A stretch of DNA of 64,000 bases from Clostridium cadaveris (GCF_020911725.1 NZ_CP076620.1:2298501-2362500), one strand, 5' to 3'; shown: positions 15,871 through 24,970, counted from the first letter of the stretch. Made by a program: numbers and translations. The notes: a model not told the origin generated them from the sequence alone.

Positions 15871-16329
15871 TTATGCTGGTAAACTTGCTGGTGTATATGT
15901 TGGTTTACCATCACCTTGCATATCGAATTCAAGTGGTGCAACATTTGTTGAATCTCCACCGCCTACATTCTTAACATTAATTACACAATCAAAGGCTAAT
16001 TTACCGCCATCCGGAAATTCTATTTCCCCTTTTGTACTGCATCCTAATCCGTCTTTCCAAGCTGTAGCTGCGACATAATCATTGCCCTTATCGCCAACAT
16101 TTCTTTTCCCTTTTAAACCTATACTGAACTTCTTACCTGTCATTAAAGCTCTGGCCCATCCATCTGTATCCATTGGAGTCCATTCTTCTACTTTTCCATC
16201 TATGCTGATAGAGAATGACTCCATATCAGCTATAACTGCCATATCTGATGGTGATGTACTTTCTTTTCCTTTAGTTCCAACTTTAAATTTAATATTATAT
16301 ACTGGAAATACTCCACTAAATCCTGCCAT
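15871..16329 (-). CDS. Major tail tube protein
   Basis: 152 residues. Beta-rich and Gly-rich (FKVGTKGKESTSPSDMAVIADMESFSISIDG is split by a turn; later TGKKFSIGLKGKRNVGDKGNDY), as in phage major tail proteins. It is flanked by the tail terminator gene upstream and the chaperone genes downstream, the conserved order. An attenuator follows. It would polymerise into the tube of the long non-contractile tail. Confidence 0.82.
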   Translation of the reverse strand: MAGFSGVFPVYNIKFKVGTKGKESTSPSDMAVIADMESFSISIDGKVEEWTPMDTDGWARALMTGKKFSIGLKGKRNVGDKGNDYVAATAWKDGLGCSTKGEIEFPDGGKLAFDCVINVKNVGGGDSTNVAPLEFDMQGDGKPTYTPASLPA

Positions 16330-16339
16330 TTTTCCTTAC

Positions 16340-16723
16340 CTACCTTTCGTAATAAATTATTGTTTCAATTACATATTCAATAATACCTTCACTATCAGTA
16401 CCTACACTTATAGGGTTAGCTGTTTTCATATCAAATTGTATTACTCTCTTACCCCCTATAAGCCCATCTTGACCAAAGAAAGCATTATATATCTCTTGTG
16501 CTTTTTTCTCTGCTTCATCAGAATTTTTTCCCCAATGCACTAAAATAGAAATAGCCTTAGTGGTATAACTTGTGTTAGCTAAGCCTCCAATAGCTATTAT
16601 GGGTTTAGGTCCTACAGTATTATAAATCGTTATACTCTTTTCCTTATCTCCAATCTTATTTAAATACCATTGAGGACATTCTATTTTCTTTTTTAAAAAT
16701 TCTCTTATCTCACTTAATAACAT
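16340..16723 (-). CDS. Tail terminator / minor capsid protein
   Basis: 127 residues. N-terminal helix (LSEIREFLKKKI), then beta strands with ISILVHWGKNSDEAEKKAQEIYNAF, resembling the phage tail terminator or Minor_capsid family. Its ATG overlaps the stop of the previous gene by one base, indicating coupled translation. It probably caps the tail at the connector end. Confidence 0.72.
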   Translation of the reverse strand: MLLSEIREFLKKKIECPQWYLNKIGDKEKSITIYNTVGPKPIIAIGGLANTSYTTKAISILVHWGKNSDEAEKKAQEIYNAFFGQDGLIGGKRVIQFDMKTANPISVGTDSEGIIEYVIETIIYYER

Positions 16724-17106
16724 TATTTAATCAATCCTTCGCTAAGCATTTTTAGAAATTTAGAATAGGTATCTATTATGAATTGCTTATTGTCTCCGTA
16801 TAAATAGCTATCCATCCATTTCCCTTGAGCATTAGGATTTTTATCCTTTCTAAAATTATACTCTGGATGCCAATATAATCTACGTGCATAAGGAGTGTCA
16901 AAGACTATTTTCATAATGCAGTTCATTAATTCGGATTTATCTACAAAGGCACTATCTTCTAATGTACTTGTATCTTTAGGAACTACAGCACTAGTCTTAA
17001 TATCACTAAAAACTGCATCTGCTGTCATTTCTAATGCTTTTTTATGAGCCTCAATTAGTGTGTTTATTTTGCTAGTGTTTAGCTTAACTGTTACTTTCAC
17101 ACTCAT
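16723..17106 (-). CDS. Minor capsid / head-tail joining protein
   Basis: 127 residues. Contains VKVTVKLNTSKINTLIEAHK, PKDTSTLEDSAFVDKS and PYARRLYWHPEYNF, a layout seen in minor capsid proteins of the A118-like group and in HK97 gp10-type tail completion proteins (the pro-x-dT-G/S-L motif followed by YA-xx-xH). Start and stop codons overlap those of both neighbours. Confidence 0.7.
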   Translation of the reverse strand: MSVKVTVKLNTSKINTLIEAHKKALEMTADAVFSDIKTSAVVPKDTSTLEDSAFVDKSELMNCIMKIVFDTPYARRLYWHPEYNFRKDKNPNAQGKWMDSYLYGDNKQFIIDTYSKFLKMLSEGLIK

Positions 17107-17435
17107 TACTGTAAATTCAGTTCCGTACTGAAGATAGTACCATCTGGATTTAAAGGTCTTTCAATAGAATAAATCTTTTTCTTTATTTTATTTACTATTA
17201 CATAGCCTTCAAATGGACCATCATAAATAGATCCTTCAATAACAGCTTTGCCGCTTAATAGAATCAACTGTCTTTCTGCATTAAGAACCTGTCTAGACTT
17301 ATCAGTATAGATACATTTACCTTCGAATAGCTTCTTTTCCTCATAGTCTCCATCTGTATTAGTTCCTTCAAACCATACTTCTATTGGAGTATTAGCTAAC
17401 CATTTAGGAAACGGTAATTTTAATCCCATACTCAA
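17106..17435 (-). CDS. Head-tail adaptor / head closure protein
   Basis: 109 residues, beta-rich, starting MSMGLKLPFPKWLANTPIEVWFEG. It overlaps the upstream connector gene by 4 nt and the downstream gene by 1 nt. Size and position between the first connector and the minor capsid protein fit a head closure or minor capsid component. Confidence 0.65.
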   Translation of the reverse strand: MSMGLKLPFPKWLANTPIEVWFEGTNTDGDYEEKKLFEGKCIYTDKSRQVLNAERQLILLSGKAVIEGSIYDGPFEGYVIVNKIKKKIYSIERPLNPDGTIFSTELNLQ

Positions 17436-17794
17436 ATCCTCCTACAAGTTAACCCGGTTTGACTAAGATAATTTAATACTTCTTGTGTAGTAGTAATCCC
17501 ATTAACCTTATTAGCATTAAAACTAACAGATGTACTACCTGCAGAAAAGCCACTTAAAGGCATATTAATATATTCCCCATACTGTTCTATAAACTCAGCG
17601 TGGATGCATACAGCCTTTTTAATTTTATCTTGTTGGAAGTTAGCAAGATTTTCAAAGCCTTTGCCTACTATCCTGTTATAAGTGAGTGTATCAATTTGAT
17701 CTGATGCTCTTTCTAGTTTTTGTTTTATGTGATCCTCTGGAAGGATAGTCCCTCCAAAGGTATCTTTATAATATGTGCTGTCTACATAAGACAT
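17432..17794 (-). CDS. Head-tail connector (DNA packaging, gp6-like)
   Basis: 120 residues. Begins MSYVDSTYYKDTFGG and has helices (KQKLERASDQIDTLTYNRI, FQQDKIKKAVCIHAEFIEQYGEY) typical of ring-forming gp6/gp15-type connectors that sit under the portal. First gene of the coupled connector series after the capsid gene. Confidence 0.72.
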   Translation of the reverse strand: MSYVDSTYYKDTFGGTILPEDHIKQKLERASDQIDTLTYNRIVGKGFENLANFQQDKIKKAVCIHAEFIEQYGEYINMPLSGFSAGSTSVSFNANKVNGITTTQEVLNYLSQTGLTCRRI

Positions 17795-17825
17795 TTAATC
17801 ACATCCTTAAACTAAAAGAAGGTCA

Positions 17826-18059
17826 CTAATTAGCACCCTTCTTCAATTCCTTAATTTCTTCTTTTAATTTCTTATTTTCTTTTTCTAACTTTAAAGCCTT
17901 TTCTTCTAAAGCCTTGTATTCCTCATATGAAACTGACTTTCTAGCTCCATACTCTATTACAGTTCCATCATCTTCTGTAATATCATATCCTAGTGCTTTA
18001 TACATAGCTTTTTGAGTTTCATCTATTGTGTAAACTTTATTTTCCATTGTAGCTTTCAA
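17826..18059 (-). CDS. Small coiled-coil head protein with TTG start
   Basis: 77 residues. The start is TTG at 18059: GGGGGAG stands exactly 7 nt upstream of it, while the internal ATG (18047) lacks a site. The N-terminal half is mixed; the C-terminal half is a Lys/Glu coiled coil (ALEEKALKLEKENKKLKEEIKEL). It follows the major capsid gene, where small decoration or Rho-N-like head proteins are common. Function not recognised. Confidence 0.65.
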   Translation of the reverse strand: MKATMENKVYTIDETQKAMYKALGYDITEDDGTVIEYGARKSVSYEEYKALEEKALKLEKENKKLKEEIKELKKGAN

Positions 18060-18072
18060 TTAAAATCTCCCC

Positions 18073-18981
18073 CTATGCTTCTGCCTCAGCATTTATTGCA
18101 ATACCACAAGCTTTATTTTTAATTAAGAACGTGTCTCCATACTCTCTAGTTTGATATACATACTTATCTGCTGTTCTTGAATCAGTACCAGGAGTAAATA
18201 ACTTCATGTAAGCATATTTTCTTCTAGTAACTTGGCAAGAAGGATGGATAAGAATCATGTATATTTGCTTTGCATCTTCAGCAGCAACACATCCATTAGT
18301 AAAGTTATACTTAGTTTTCATTCTGCTAGATGGTACTTTCTTTATTTTTACATCATCTAAAGAATAAACTCTTCTATCAATGTTGCCATTATTACTGCTA
18401 ACATCAATATTTCTTGTTAACCCTTCTGCTTGCTTAAGCATTTTATGGACTGATGGAATAACATAAAGTATTCTTCCTTCTGATGGTACTCCTGTATCAT
18501 CCATTTTTTCCATCTGAGTATCAAACCAATCTAAAATGTTAGCAGTAGTTAATTTTGTAGTAGTGTCTACTACTGCACCATTTGAAGTATAAGTCTTAGC
18601 CTCTGAATATAATTTAGAATACCTATAAGAGTCCCTTTCTGGAATAGCCTGCTCTGTTTCAAATGTATTTTGAACATTTGCTACCTCTAAAGTTAAATTA
18701 GTTTCATCTATATCCATTGGATCTAAAGCAAATTCTATATCTCTATCATGAGCTAATTTCTTTGGCTCCCATTCATTTGTTATTGTTCCCGTATTAAAGC
18801 CCATATTACCTCTATTATGGTCTTTATAACCACTAACTGTAATACTAGGTAGTTTAATAGTTTGTGCATTGATAAACTTAACTTGTGGATTAGAATTTTC
18901 TAAATCATTTGAAGTTTGTTCCCTTGCATATTTTTGTTGTAATTCTCTTTCAAATTGTTCAGCATAACTATATACTGCCAT
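18073..18981 (-). CDS. Major capsid protein
   Basis: 302 residues. Begins MAVYSYAEQFERELQQKYAREQ; contains FINAQTIKLPSITVSGYKDHNRG and ends with receptor-like beta strands. This resembles major capsid proteins of A118-like and related clostridial phages. It lies downstream of the scaffold gene with 20 bp between, and upstream of the connectors, which fits the role by order alone. It would form the icosahedral shell. Confidence 0.85.
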   Translation of the reverse strand: MAVYSYAEQFERELQQKYAREQTSNDLENSNPQVKFINAQTIKLPSITVSGYKDHNRGNMGFNTGTITNEWEPKKLAHDRDIEFALDPMDIDETNLTLEVANVQNTFETEQAIPERDSYRYSKLYSEAKTYTSNGAVVDTTTKLTTANILDWFDTQMEKMDDTGVPSEGRILYVIPSVHKMLKQAEGLTRNIDVSSNNGNIDRRVYSLDDVKIKKVPSSRMKTKYNFTNGCVAAEDAKQIYMILIHPSCQVTRRKYAYMKLFTPGTDSRTADKYVYQTREYGDTFLIKNKACGIAINAEAEA

Positions 18982-19001
18982 TAATAATCATCTCCTAAAT
19001 T

Positions 19002-19586
19002 TTATTTATTTCCAAATGCTCTTGCTAGGGCATCATTTGAGTTTTCTTTTTGTCTTTGATTTTCTGCACCAATTTTGATGAATCCTTTTTGCTCTTCTTG
19101 TTGCTGTTTTCCTTTGAAATTCGGATACTTTTCTAGCACCTTATCAATAGCCTGCTCTATAGTCACCTCCTCAGTAACCATAGCTTTAGCAAGTGTAACT
19201 ACATCATCTACAGATGTTGCTATAACTCCTTTAGATAAACAAGTTACTTTTGTTTCTGCTAATAAAGCTCTTTCTTCTGCTGCAAGCTTAGCCTTTTCAG
19301 CATTAGTTAAAGCTTCATCTTTCTTCTCTTCTTCTGTCTTTTGACTTTCCTTCCAATCGTTATAAGCTTTTAATTCCTCTTTGCTTGGTTGCTCTTTCTT
19401 TAATCTAGCAACCCTTTCTTTTAAAAGATTATCAACCTCCGCTTGTGTAAAAGTCTTTTCTTCTTGAGTAGTTTCTTGTGTATCTGCTCCAGTTTCTGCG
19501 GTGTCTGCCTTACCGGTATCTGCTCCACCATTGGCTCCTGTATCAGCTTCCATTAATCTACTCATTCTTAAATTTTCTAAAAACAT
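19002..19586 (-). CDS. Capsid scaffolding protein (minor structural GP20-like)
   Basis: About 194 residues from ATG at 19586, which has GGAGG 5 nt upstream. Low-complexity Thr/Ala/Gly/Asp start, then a central coiled coil (FTQAEVDNLLKERVARLKKEQ) and an Ala/Glu-rich helical body, as in GP20-type scaffolds. The C-terminus is basic-polar (NDALARAFGNK), often used to contact the coat protein. It directly precedes the capsid gene. A terminator separates it from the tad1-like gene upstream. Confidence 0.85.
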   Translation of the reverse strand: MFLENLRMSRLMEADTGANGGADTGKADTAETGADTQETTQEEKTFTQAEVDNLLKERVARLKKEQPSKEELKAYNDWKESQKTEEEKKDEALTNAEKAKLAAEERALLAETKVTCLSKGVIATSVDDVVTLAKAMVTEEVTIEQAIDKVLEKYPNFKGKQQQEEQKGFIKIGAENQRQKENSNDALARAFGNK

Positions 19587-19666
19587 AAATACCTCCATTT
19601 ATAGCCTGTCGGCTGTTATCTCCTTGCATAGTTTTAAGCCTTAAGCATGTTTTGGGCATAATAAAA

Positions 19667-19686
19667 AGCCTTAGTTTCCTAAGACT
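19667..19686 (-). terminator. Terminator after the Tad1-like gene
   Basis: AGTCTTAG-GAAA-CTAAGGCT forms an 8-bp stem with a stable GAAA tetraloop, followed by TTTTTATT on the minus strand. It lies inside the head operon, between the accessory block and the scaffold gene, so it would lower or separate the transcripts. Confidence 0.8.
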
Positions 19687-19691
19687 TTAAA

Positions 19692-20063
19692 TCACTTATT
19701 ATTAGTTCCTAAAACATTTCTTTCAATTCTATCTTCAACTCTTCTGTTAGCATACATCAAAGCAATTTCAATATGCTCTAATGCTTTAGCATTATATTCA
19801 CTAGCAAATGGTCCATCTTGGAACGCCTTATATCTATCCCTTACTATTTCTAATAAGTCAGTATCTAAAACCCCTGGAGTTGAACCTTCTTCTTTTCTTG
19901 CCCCATCTTGAAATTGTATTATTGCCATATTTACAACACCATTAACATTAGGTTGATGTGCAATAACCGCATATCTATGATTAGCACCTCCATTACCTTT
20001 TTCATCCGTAGCTACTACTACATTTAACTTTTCTCTTTTTTGAATAGTACTTAATTCCCTCAT
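19692..20063 (-). CDS. tad1: Tad1-like anti-defence nucleotide sponge
   Basis: 123 residues, with GGAGGA before ATG. The N-terminus reads [14 protein letters not shown]. The C-terminal part ([18 protein letters not shown], then [18 protein letters not shown], then ERNVLGTN) matches what I know of the Acb2/Tad1 hairpin domain and of Tad1 from a Clostridium botulinum prophage. Tad1 binds cyclic ADP-ribose isomers made by Thoeris TIR proteins and so blocks that defence; some also bind CBASS cyclic trinucleotides. Candidate ligand residues are F81, N91, R108 and R112. Hairpin terminators stand on both sides. Assignment rests on recalled family patterns, not a search. Confidence 0.8.
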   Translation of the reverse strand: MRELSTIQKREKLNVVVATDEKGNGGANHRYAVIAHQPNVNGVVNMAIIQFQDGARKEEGSTPGVLDTDLLEIVRDRYKAFQDGPFASEYNAKALEHIEIALMYANRRVEDRIERNVLGTNNK

Positions 20064-20096
20064 AATTTATTCCTCCTTAATTTTAAGCAATATAAA

Positions 20097-20125
20097 AGCA
20101 CCTACTCTTTAACTTAGTAAATGCT
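20097..20125 (-). terminator. Terminator between immunity and Tad1-like genes
   Basis: AGCATTTACT and AGTAGGTGCT pair over 10 positions, two of them G-U, then TTTTATAT on the minus strand. It begins directly after the stop of the 75-residue gene. Confidence 0.65.
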
Positions 20126-20353
20126 CTATATTACTTCTATAGACTTTATTTCATTTTCATATATCTCTATTCCATAACCTTGTTTTGTTATTGAAATACT
20201 AGCTATTTCAGGCTCATTATCTAACGCTTGTGTAAAACCACCATAAGGACCGGTAACTACAGTTCCATCAATAGAAGTTACTTTCAACCTAAGCTCATTA
20301 TTAAGTTTATGAGTTTTCATTATAGTTCTTAAGGTATCTACTAAATTAAACAT
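20126..20353 (-). CDS. Probable immunity protein for the MuF toxin
   Basis: 75 residues, starting 12 bp after the stop of the MuF toxin gene and followed by a terminator, so it is co-transcribed with the toxin. Helical start (LVDTLRTIMKTHKLNNEL), then an alternating beta pattern with GGFTQALDNEPEIASISI and an acidic end (IYENEIKSIEVI). No family is recognised. The immunity role is inferred from position: in MuF and other polymorphic toxin loci the small gene just downstream of the toxin is the antidote. Confidence 0.6.
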   Translation of the reverse strand: MFNLVDTLRTIMKTHKLNNELRLKVTSIDGTVVTGPYGGFTQALDNEPEIASISITKQGYGIEIYENEIKSIEVI

Positions 20354-20365
20354 AAAATCACCTCT

Positions 20366-22066
20366 TTAATTAGGAACTATATGTGTTCCTTTTTTAGAAT
20401 AATGGATTTTAAAACTATTAGTTTTTGTTTCCAGACCATCTAGCATACTAACATTAACACCAATTTCTTTATCTATAGTAATAGTTTCTTTTTTATCCCA
20501 TTCACCTTTTAAAGTAAACTTTATTTCACCAGTACCAGCATATTTATTGATAAGCTCTTGAGCCTCTTCTAGAGATATAGTTAAATAACTTCTACCTTCA
20601 ATATAGTTATTATGACCCAAAATATGTTTCCCTTGTTTTCCTATCTCTATTTTTAAAGGCTGCTTGCTTCTTATATATTCCCTTATTTCTTTAATTTTAG
20701 CATTTAAAACTTTTTCTTTCAATACTTCTGCTTCTATACTACTATCATTAATATTTAAGCCTGCTCTAGCCTTTTCTCTATCATATTTTTTTCTAAGTTC
20801 TTTATTATTCTTTAAATGTTTTCTTAATGAGCTTTGTAGTTTCTTCACTTTATTATTTGATATTAATTTGTTTTCTTCATCTAAAGTTCCAGCTTCAAAC
20901 CTTTTCCACTTTCTAATTTTTCTTTCAAGTGCTCTCTGCTTTTGTTCTGCCTCGTATACTTTTATGGCTTCCTTGCCATCTGGAACTGTTGGAATTCTTG
21001 TTACTCCTTCAAAATAAGTAATTAAGGAATGTCTACAATTAGGATGTAGTAGTCCTTTTTCTATAGCTTCACTTACCAATTTATACTTATCTCTATATTT
21101 CTCTATATACTCTTTATTAGGATGACTAAATACATCATCTATAAGTATTTTCCCTTGCCATGGTTCACACTTAGGACAAGTATTAGCATGAGCACTGACA
21201 ACTACTAAATGTATACCATATTCATCTCTCTTACTGCCTTCTCCTAAAAGCATGGCTCTATGATTGGCTGTTCTTAATGCCATTTCTGCATAACTTGCTA
21301 TATTAACATTAGCACCATTTTTATACTGTATAGAGTTGATACCCTTATCTAAGAAATCTTTAGTAGACATATCTATAGCTTGATTTAATGTCTTAACACC
21401 ATTTTGCAAATACATATGAGTTTTAAATATAGTTTGCCTATATACATCATCCATCTTTCTAAGGACTGCATATTCAGCCTTATTTAAATCATTATTAACT
21501 GATTCCATTAAAACCTTAAGTTTCTTCTCATTGACATCAAAGAAACCTTCTTCCCTTGGTGCTTTAGGAAGTTCTTCTATATCAGTAGCTTTATTATATG
21601 CATCACCCTCTATTTCTTGATGCTCTGATACACTATTATTTGATTTTTTAACTTCTTCTTTTATCTCATCTTGTGGAAACTTTATCTCTCCAGTAATATA
21701 ACCTTTATGTGTTTCAACATTTTGTTGTCCTTTATCAAAACTTTGTTGCAATGTTTCCTGGATTACTTTCTCGATTGGAACCTTATACTCACCTAGAATA
21801 TCCTTATTCCTTTTTCTATACTTCTCCATCTCTCTAAGTTTAACTAACTGCCATTGCTCAAAACGGAATCCTTCTTTTTCTTCTTCTCTTTGATGAAAAT
21901 AAAAAGCCTTATGCATAGAAGATATTAGATCCAGTTCCATCTGTTCAAATATCTTTCTTACGTCATAAGACTTATCTCTTTCCTTCTTAGCTTCATCTTG
22001 TGCATACTTTTTAGTAACATTTTTAAGTATCTCTCCTATTTGAGTAGGCTTATTCTTCTTGTCCAT
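20366..22066 (-). CDS. MuF-type minor head protein with C-terminal Ntox50-like toxin
   Basis: 566 residues. Residues about 200-350 carry the Mu gpF / minor capsid signature, including a Cys/His-rich ANTCPKCEPWQGK and LHPNCRHSL. A charged coiled linker follows. Residues 477-566 (KQGKHILGHNNYIEGRSYL, then ELINKYAGTGEIKF, ending HYSKKGTHIVPN) match the polymorphic toxin type 50 domain, a predicted RNase. MuF proteins enter the capsid, so the toxin may be delivered with the DNA. It overlaps the portal gene by 17 nt and is followed by a likely immunity gene. No truncation is seen. Confidence 0.88.
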   Translation of the reverse strand: MDKKNKPTQIGEILKNVTKKYAQDEAKKERDKSYDVRKIFEQMELDLISSMHKAFYFHQREEEKEGFRFEQWQLVKLREMEKYRKRNKDILGEYKVPIEKVIQETLQQSFDKGQQNVETHKGYITGEIKFPQDEIKEEVKKSNNSVSEHQEIEGDAYNKATDIEELPKAPREEGFFDVNEKKLKVLMESVNNDLNKAEYAVLRKMDDVYRQTIFKTHMYLQNGVKTLNQAIDMSTKDFLDKGINSIQYKNGANVNIASYAEMALRTANHRAMLLGEGSKRDEYGIHLVVVSAHANTCPKCEPWQGKILIDDVFSHPNKEYIEKYRDKYKLVSEAIEKGLLHPNCRHSLITYFEGVTRIPTVPDGKEAIKVYEAEQKQRALERKIRKWKRFEAGTLDEENKLISNNKVKKLQSSLRKHLKNNKELRKKYDREKARAGLNINDSSIEAEVLKEKVLNAKIKEIREYIRSKQPLKIEIGKQGKHILGHNNYIEGRSYLTISLEEAQELINKYAGTGEIKFTLKGEWDKKETITIDKEIGVNVSMLDGLETKTNSFKIHYSKKGTHIVPN

Positions 22067-23579
22067 CTAAATCATCCTCATTTTCTGTATCATTCGGATT
22101 ATTTAAATCTTCTTCGTCAACAACTTTAGGTTCTTCTGCTTCAATCATTCCATTTTGTTCTTTTATTCTTTGGACCTCTATAGCCTTATCTTCATCACTC
22201 CATGTATCTCCATACATCTCTTCTACACATTGCTCTATAGACATTACTCCGTAGCTTTTAGCTTTGCCAACAGTTTCTACTACTGCATCAAAGCTAGGTG
22301 AAGCATACTCACCAAATACTATTGCCACCTCATATTCTCCTAGTGTTTTACTATTCATTGTATCATATGTCTTGAGTACTATATTGACTAATTGAGGTAT
22401 AACCTCCGTTAGTATATCTACCATCTTATTCCTAGTGTATAAAGTAGTCTTTTCCTTTTCTCTTTGTGCTTCTGCATTATCCGTTTTCTTAAGGTCTATT
22501 CCTAATGTAGAAGGACTTATAATACCTTGTAGACACATATCAACTGCATTAGCGTAACTCTCTACATAAGCCAAATAATTAATATCTGCTTGTTTCATAT
22601 CTATTTGATTACTTGTATCTTCTGCAAGACTTGAACCTATCTTAATAAATTTATTGTCAAAACTATTAGGCTTTATCAATTCACCTGTAATAGGATTCTT
22701 AGGTATTAAATCTTCTGGAATATACTTTTGTACCCTACCATCACGAATTGCATCTATCCATTGACTTATAACTTCATCAAGTGCATCAAATGAATCTGAT
22801 TTACTATCAAATATACTCTTTCCTCTACCTTCCCACTTAGGAGATTTAAAAAACATCAAAGGAACTGACATAATAAAATCACCACTAAAGGTTACGTCCA
22901 GTAACTCTGCTGTTTCCTCTAAAGTATTTAGGGGTACTTCATTATTCATATCATCATATAATTTATAGTTAACATATCCTATACCATAAATCTCTACTAA
23001 TTTGTATTGTTTATTTTTCTTGGCATAGTAAGTATTGAATTTAATTTCCTGTAACCTTCCTCTTTTAGTCACATATTCTACCTTATCACCCTCACAAAAC
23101 TCTATGATTGGGTATTTAGATATATCTGTATCAATAGATATTTTAAAAGCTCCATCACCAGATACTAAAGTACTAGCAATCATATCACCTATATTATCAT
23201 CAAACTTATTATCTTTCCTTATTTCTTCCCATATGTTATTAAACTCATCTCCAGTAACTTCTATACTATCTATATCAGAAACTACTATATCGCTTAATCT
23301 ATCAGCTATCATTGCTGGCATACCACTGTGTATTTTTCTTATATTTAAGTCCTCGCTTGGTACCGCACTCCAAAATCTAGCTTTATTTACTGGATCACTG
23401 CTTATATTCTTAAAGAATTGTTCTAGCTCATAAGCTTCCCCTCTATACCATAACTTATTTCTAACTAAATTAGATTCATAAGTGTAAGCTTCTTGTATAG
23501 TTATAGGGTTAGATATCGCTGGCTGAACATTTAAATATTTAATTGCTGCTTTAGTTAACATCCCTTTAAACCACCCCAC
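22050..23579 (-). CDS. Phage portal protein
   Basis: 509 residues. Begins MGWFKGMLTKAAIKYLNVQP and contains NLVRNKLWYRGEAYELEQFF and a long acidic C-terminus (EEDLNNPNDTENEDDLDGQEE), as in A118/SPP1-like portals. It lies 2 bp after the large terminase gene and overlaps the MuF gene. It forms the dodecameric DNA gate at one capsid vertex. Confidence 0.9.
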   Translation of the reverse strand: MGWFKGMLTKAAIKYLNVQPAISNPITIQEAYTYESNLVRNKLWYRGEAYELEQFFKNISSDPVNKARFWSAVPSEDLNIRKIHSGMPAMIADRLSDIVVSDIDSIEVTGDEFNNIWEEIRKDNKFDDNIGDMIASTLVSGDGAFKISIDTDISKYPIIEFCEGDKVEYVTKRGRLQEIKFNTYYAKKNKQYKLVEIYGIGYVNYKLYDDMNNEVPLNTLEETAELLDVTFSGDFIMSVPLMFFKSPKWEGRGKSIFDSKSDSFDALDEVISQWIDAIRDGRVQKYIPEDLIPKNPITGELIKPNSFDNKFIKIGSSLAEDTSNQIDMKQADINYLAYVESYANAVDMCLQGIISPSTLGIDLKKTDNAEAQREKEKTTLYTRNKMVDILTEVIPQLVNIVLKTYDTMNSKTLGEYEVAIVFGEYASPSFDAVVETVGKAKSYGVMSIEQCVEEMYGDTWSDEDKAIEVQRIKEQNGMIEAEEPKVVDEEDLNNPNDTENEDDLDGQEE

Positions 23580-23581
23580 TT

Positions 23582-24970
23582 TTACTCCTCCTTATAATCT
23601 CCTATCATCTTTCTAAAAGGTATCCATGCATACTGACAAGAGTTAATCGTATGGTCATTAGCATCTTCTGGCTCATCTTTATCCTCTTTCCATGAATAAG
23701 TTTCCAACTCCCTTATATGTTCTTTGCAAGTATCAACCACATAATAGAATACCTGTGTTTCATCACTTCCCATCCAACTTAATAAGAAGTTAATTCTATC
23801 TATTATCTCTACTTTCTTATATGAATTAATAAAGTTATATAAATTAGGCTTTTGCCTTTTTAGTTTCTTAAGTTCAGTAATAGTTGCTTGGTCTGCACTA
23901 TCAACAAAGACATCTCTAGCAAATCCCCATTCTTTTCTGTTCTTCTCTAAAAACTCAACAAATTTTACTGCTGTATCACTTGGAGCTAATGGCTTTTCTT
24001 TATTGTCCTTATTGTTGTAGGTTTCTTCGCTTAAATAAAATAACTTTTTATCAGCTGTAATTCCCATAAAAGTCATTGCTATAGTATCATTGGATTGACT
24101 TGAATAAGAAGTGTCTAACCCAGCTGTAAATTGTATAAATCTTATTTTTTTATCTTGTATCTGTTTCTTTATTTTAGCTTTAGTTGTTAAGTTTCTAGTT
24201 CTATCAAAATTGCAAAATATTAATCCTGTTGCCCTTCCTCTTAAACCTAATATCTTATTCTTATATAGCTTAGTACCTTTCGGAGCTGATAGCTTTTTCT
24301 TCTCAATATCAGCTTCACTTAAAGATGCGTTATCATAAAAAGAAAAGAACCAGTAAGTCCAGTTCTTCTTCTCTTCACTATTTAGCTGTTCAAGTATTTC
24401 ACTTGGTACATCTTTTTTATACTTTTCTAAAGGTCTACTGCAATTTATAAATTCACTATATACTGGCAAATTAGGATCATCTGGATTAAGTGTGGCCATA
24501 AGATAATCATTTCTTGTACATATCTCTCGTACAAAATCTATATCTGCTGTATTAATTTCATCTATAAGTACGCATCCAAATTGAGAACCTAGGGCCATTT
24601 TCCATTTATCTTTATTATCATAGCCTAAAACATATATTATTTTTTCACCATTAGGTGTTTGATATCTGATATGTGGTATTTTATTATCTTTATCACCGTT
24701 ACCGTTATACTTAACTAAATCTCCAAATACATCACATATACCATATTCTTTCTGGATTAAGTTCTTTTCTGCTACGCCTGTTGTCTTAGATGCTATTATA
24801 TGCATTTTTTTATTTGACTTGGCAACTTTAAGCATAAACTTAACAAGACCAACTGTAGTCTTTCCTGCCGCTGTTGTACCTTCCAAGAACTCAACTGGTG
24901 CATTATGTTCTAAAAAGTCTAAGTATTTTTCTGATAATGGGTAAAGCTCTTTATTTTCTTCATTACTCAT
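23582..24970 (-). CDS. terL: Terminase large subunit
   Basis: 462 residues. Walker A-type GTTAAGKTT at residues 31-39, Walker B-type CVLIDEIN in the ATPase half, and a nuclease half starting near FTAGLDTSYSSQSND with a later VFVDSADQ, matching the acidic cluster of the RNase H-like nuclease. It translocates and cuts concatemeric DNA. Its start overlaps the small subunit gene by 8 nt. Confidence 0.93.
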   Translation of the reverse strand: MSNEENKELYPLSEKYLDFLEHNAPVEFLEGTTAAGKTTVGLVKFMLKVAKSNKKMHIIASKTTGVAEKNLIQKEYGICDVFGDLVKYNGNGDKDNKIPHIRYQTPNGEKIIYVLGYDNKDKWKMALGSQFGCVLIDEINTADIDFVREICTRNDYLMATLNPDDPNLPVYSEFINCSRPLEKYKKDVPSEILEQLNSEEKKNWTYWFFSFYDNASLSEADIEKKKLSAPKGTKLYKNKILGLRGRATGLIFCNFDRTRNLTTKAKIKKQIQDKKIRFIQFTAGLDTSYSSQSNDTIAMTFMGITADKKLFYLSEETYNNKDNKEKPLAPSDTAVKFVEFLEKNRKEWGFARDVFVDSADQATITELKKLKRQKPNLYNFINSYKKVEIIDRINFLLSWMGSDETQVFYYVVDTCKEHIRELETYSWKEDKDEPEDANDHTINSCQYAWIPFRKMIGDYKEE

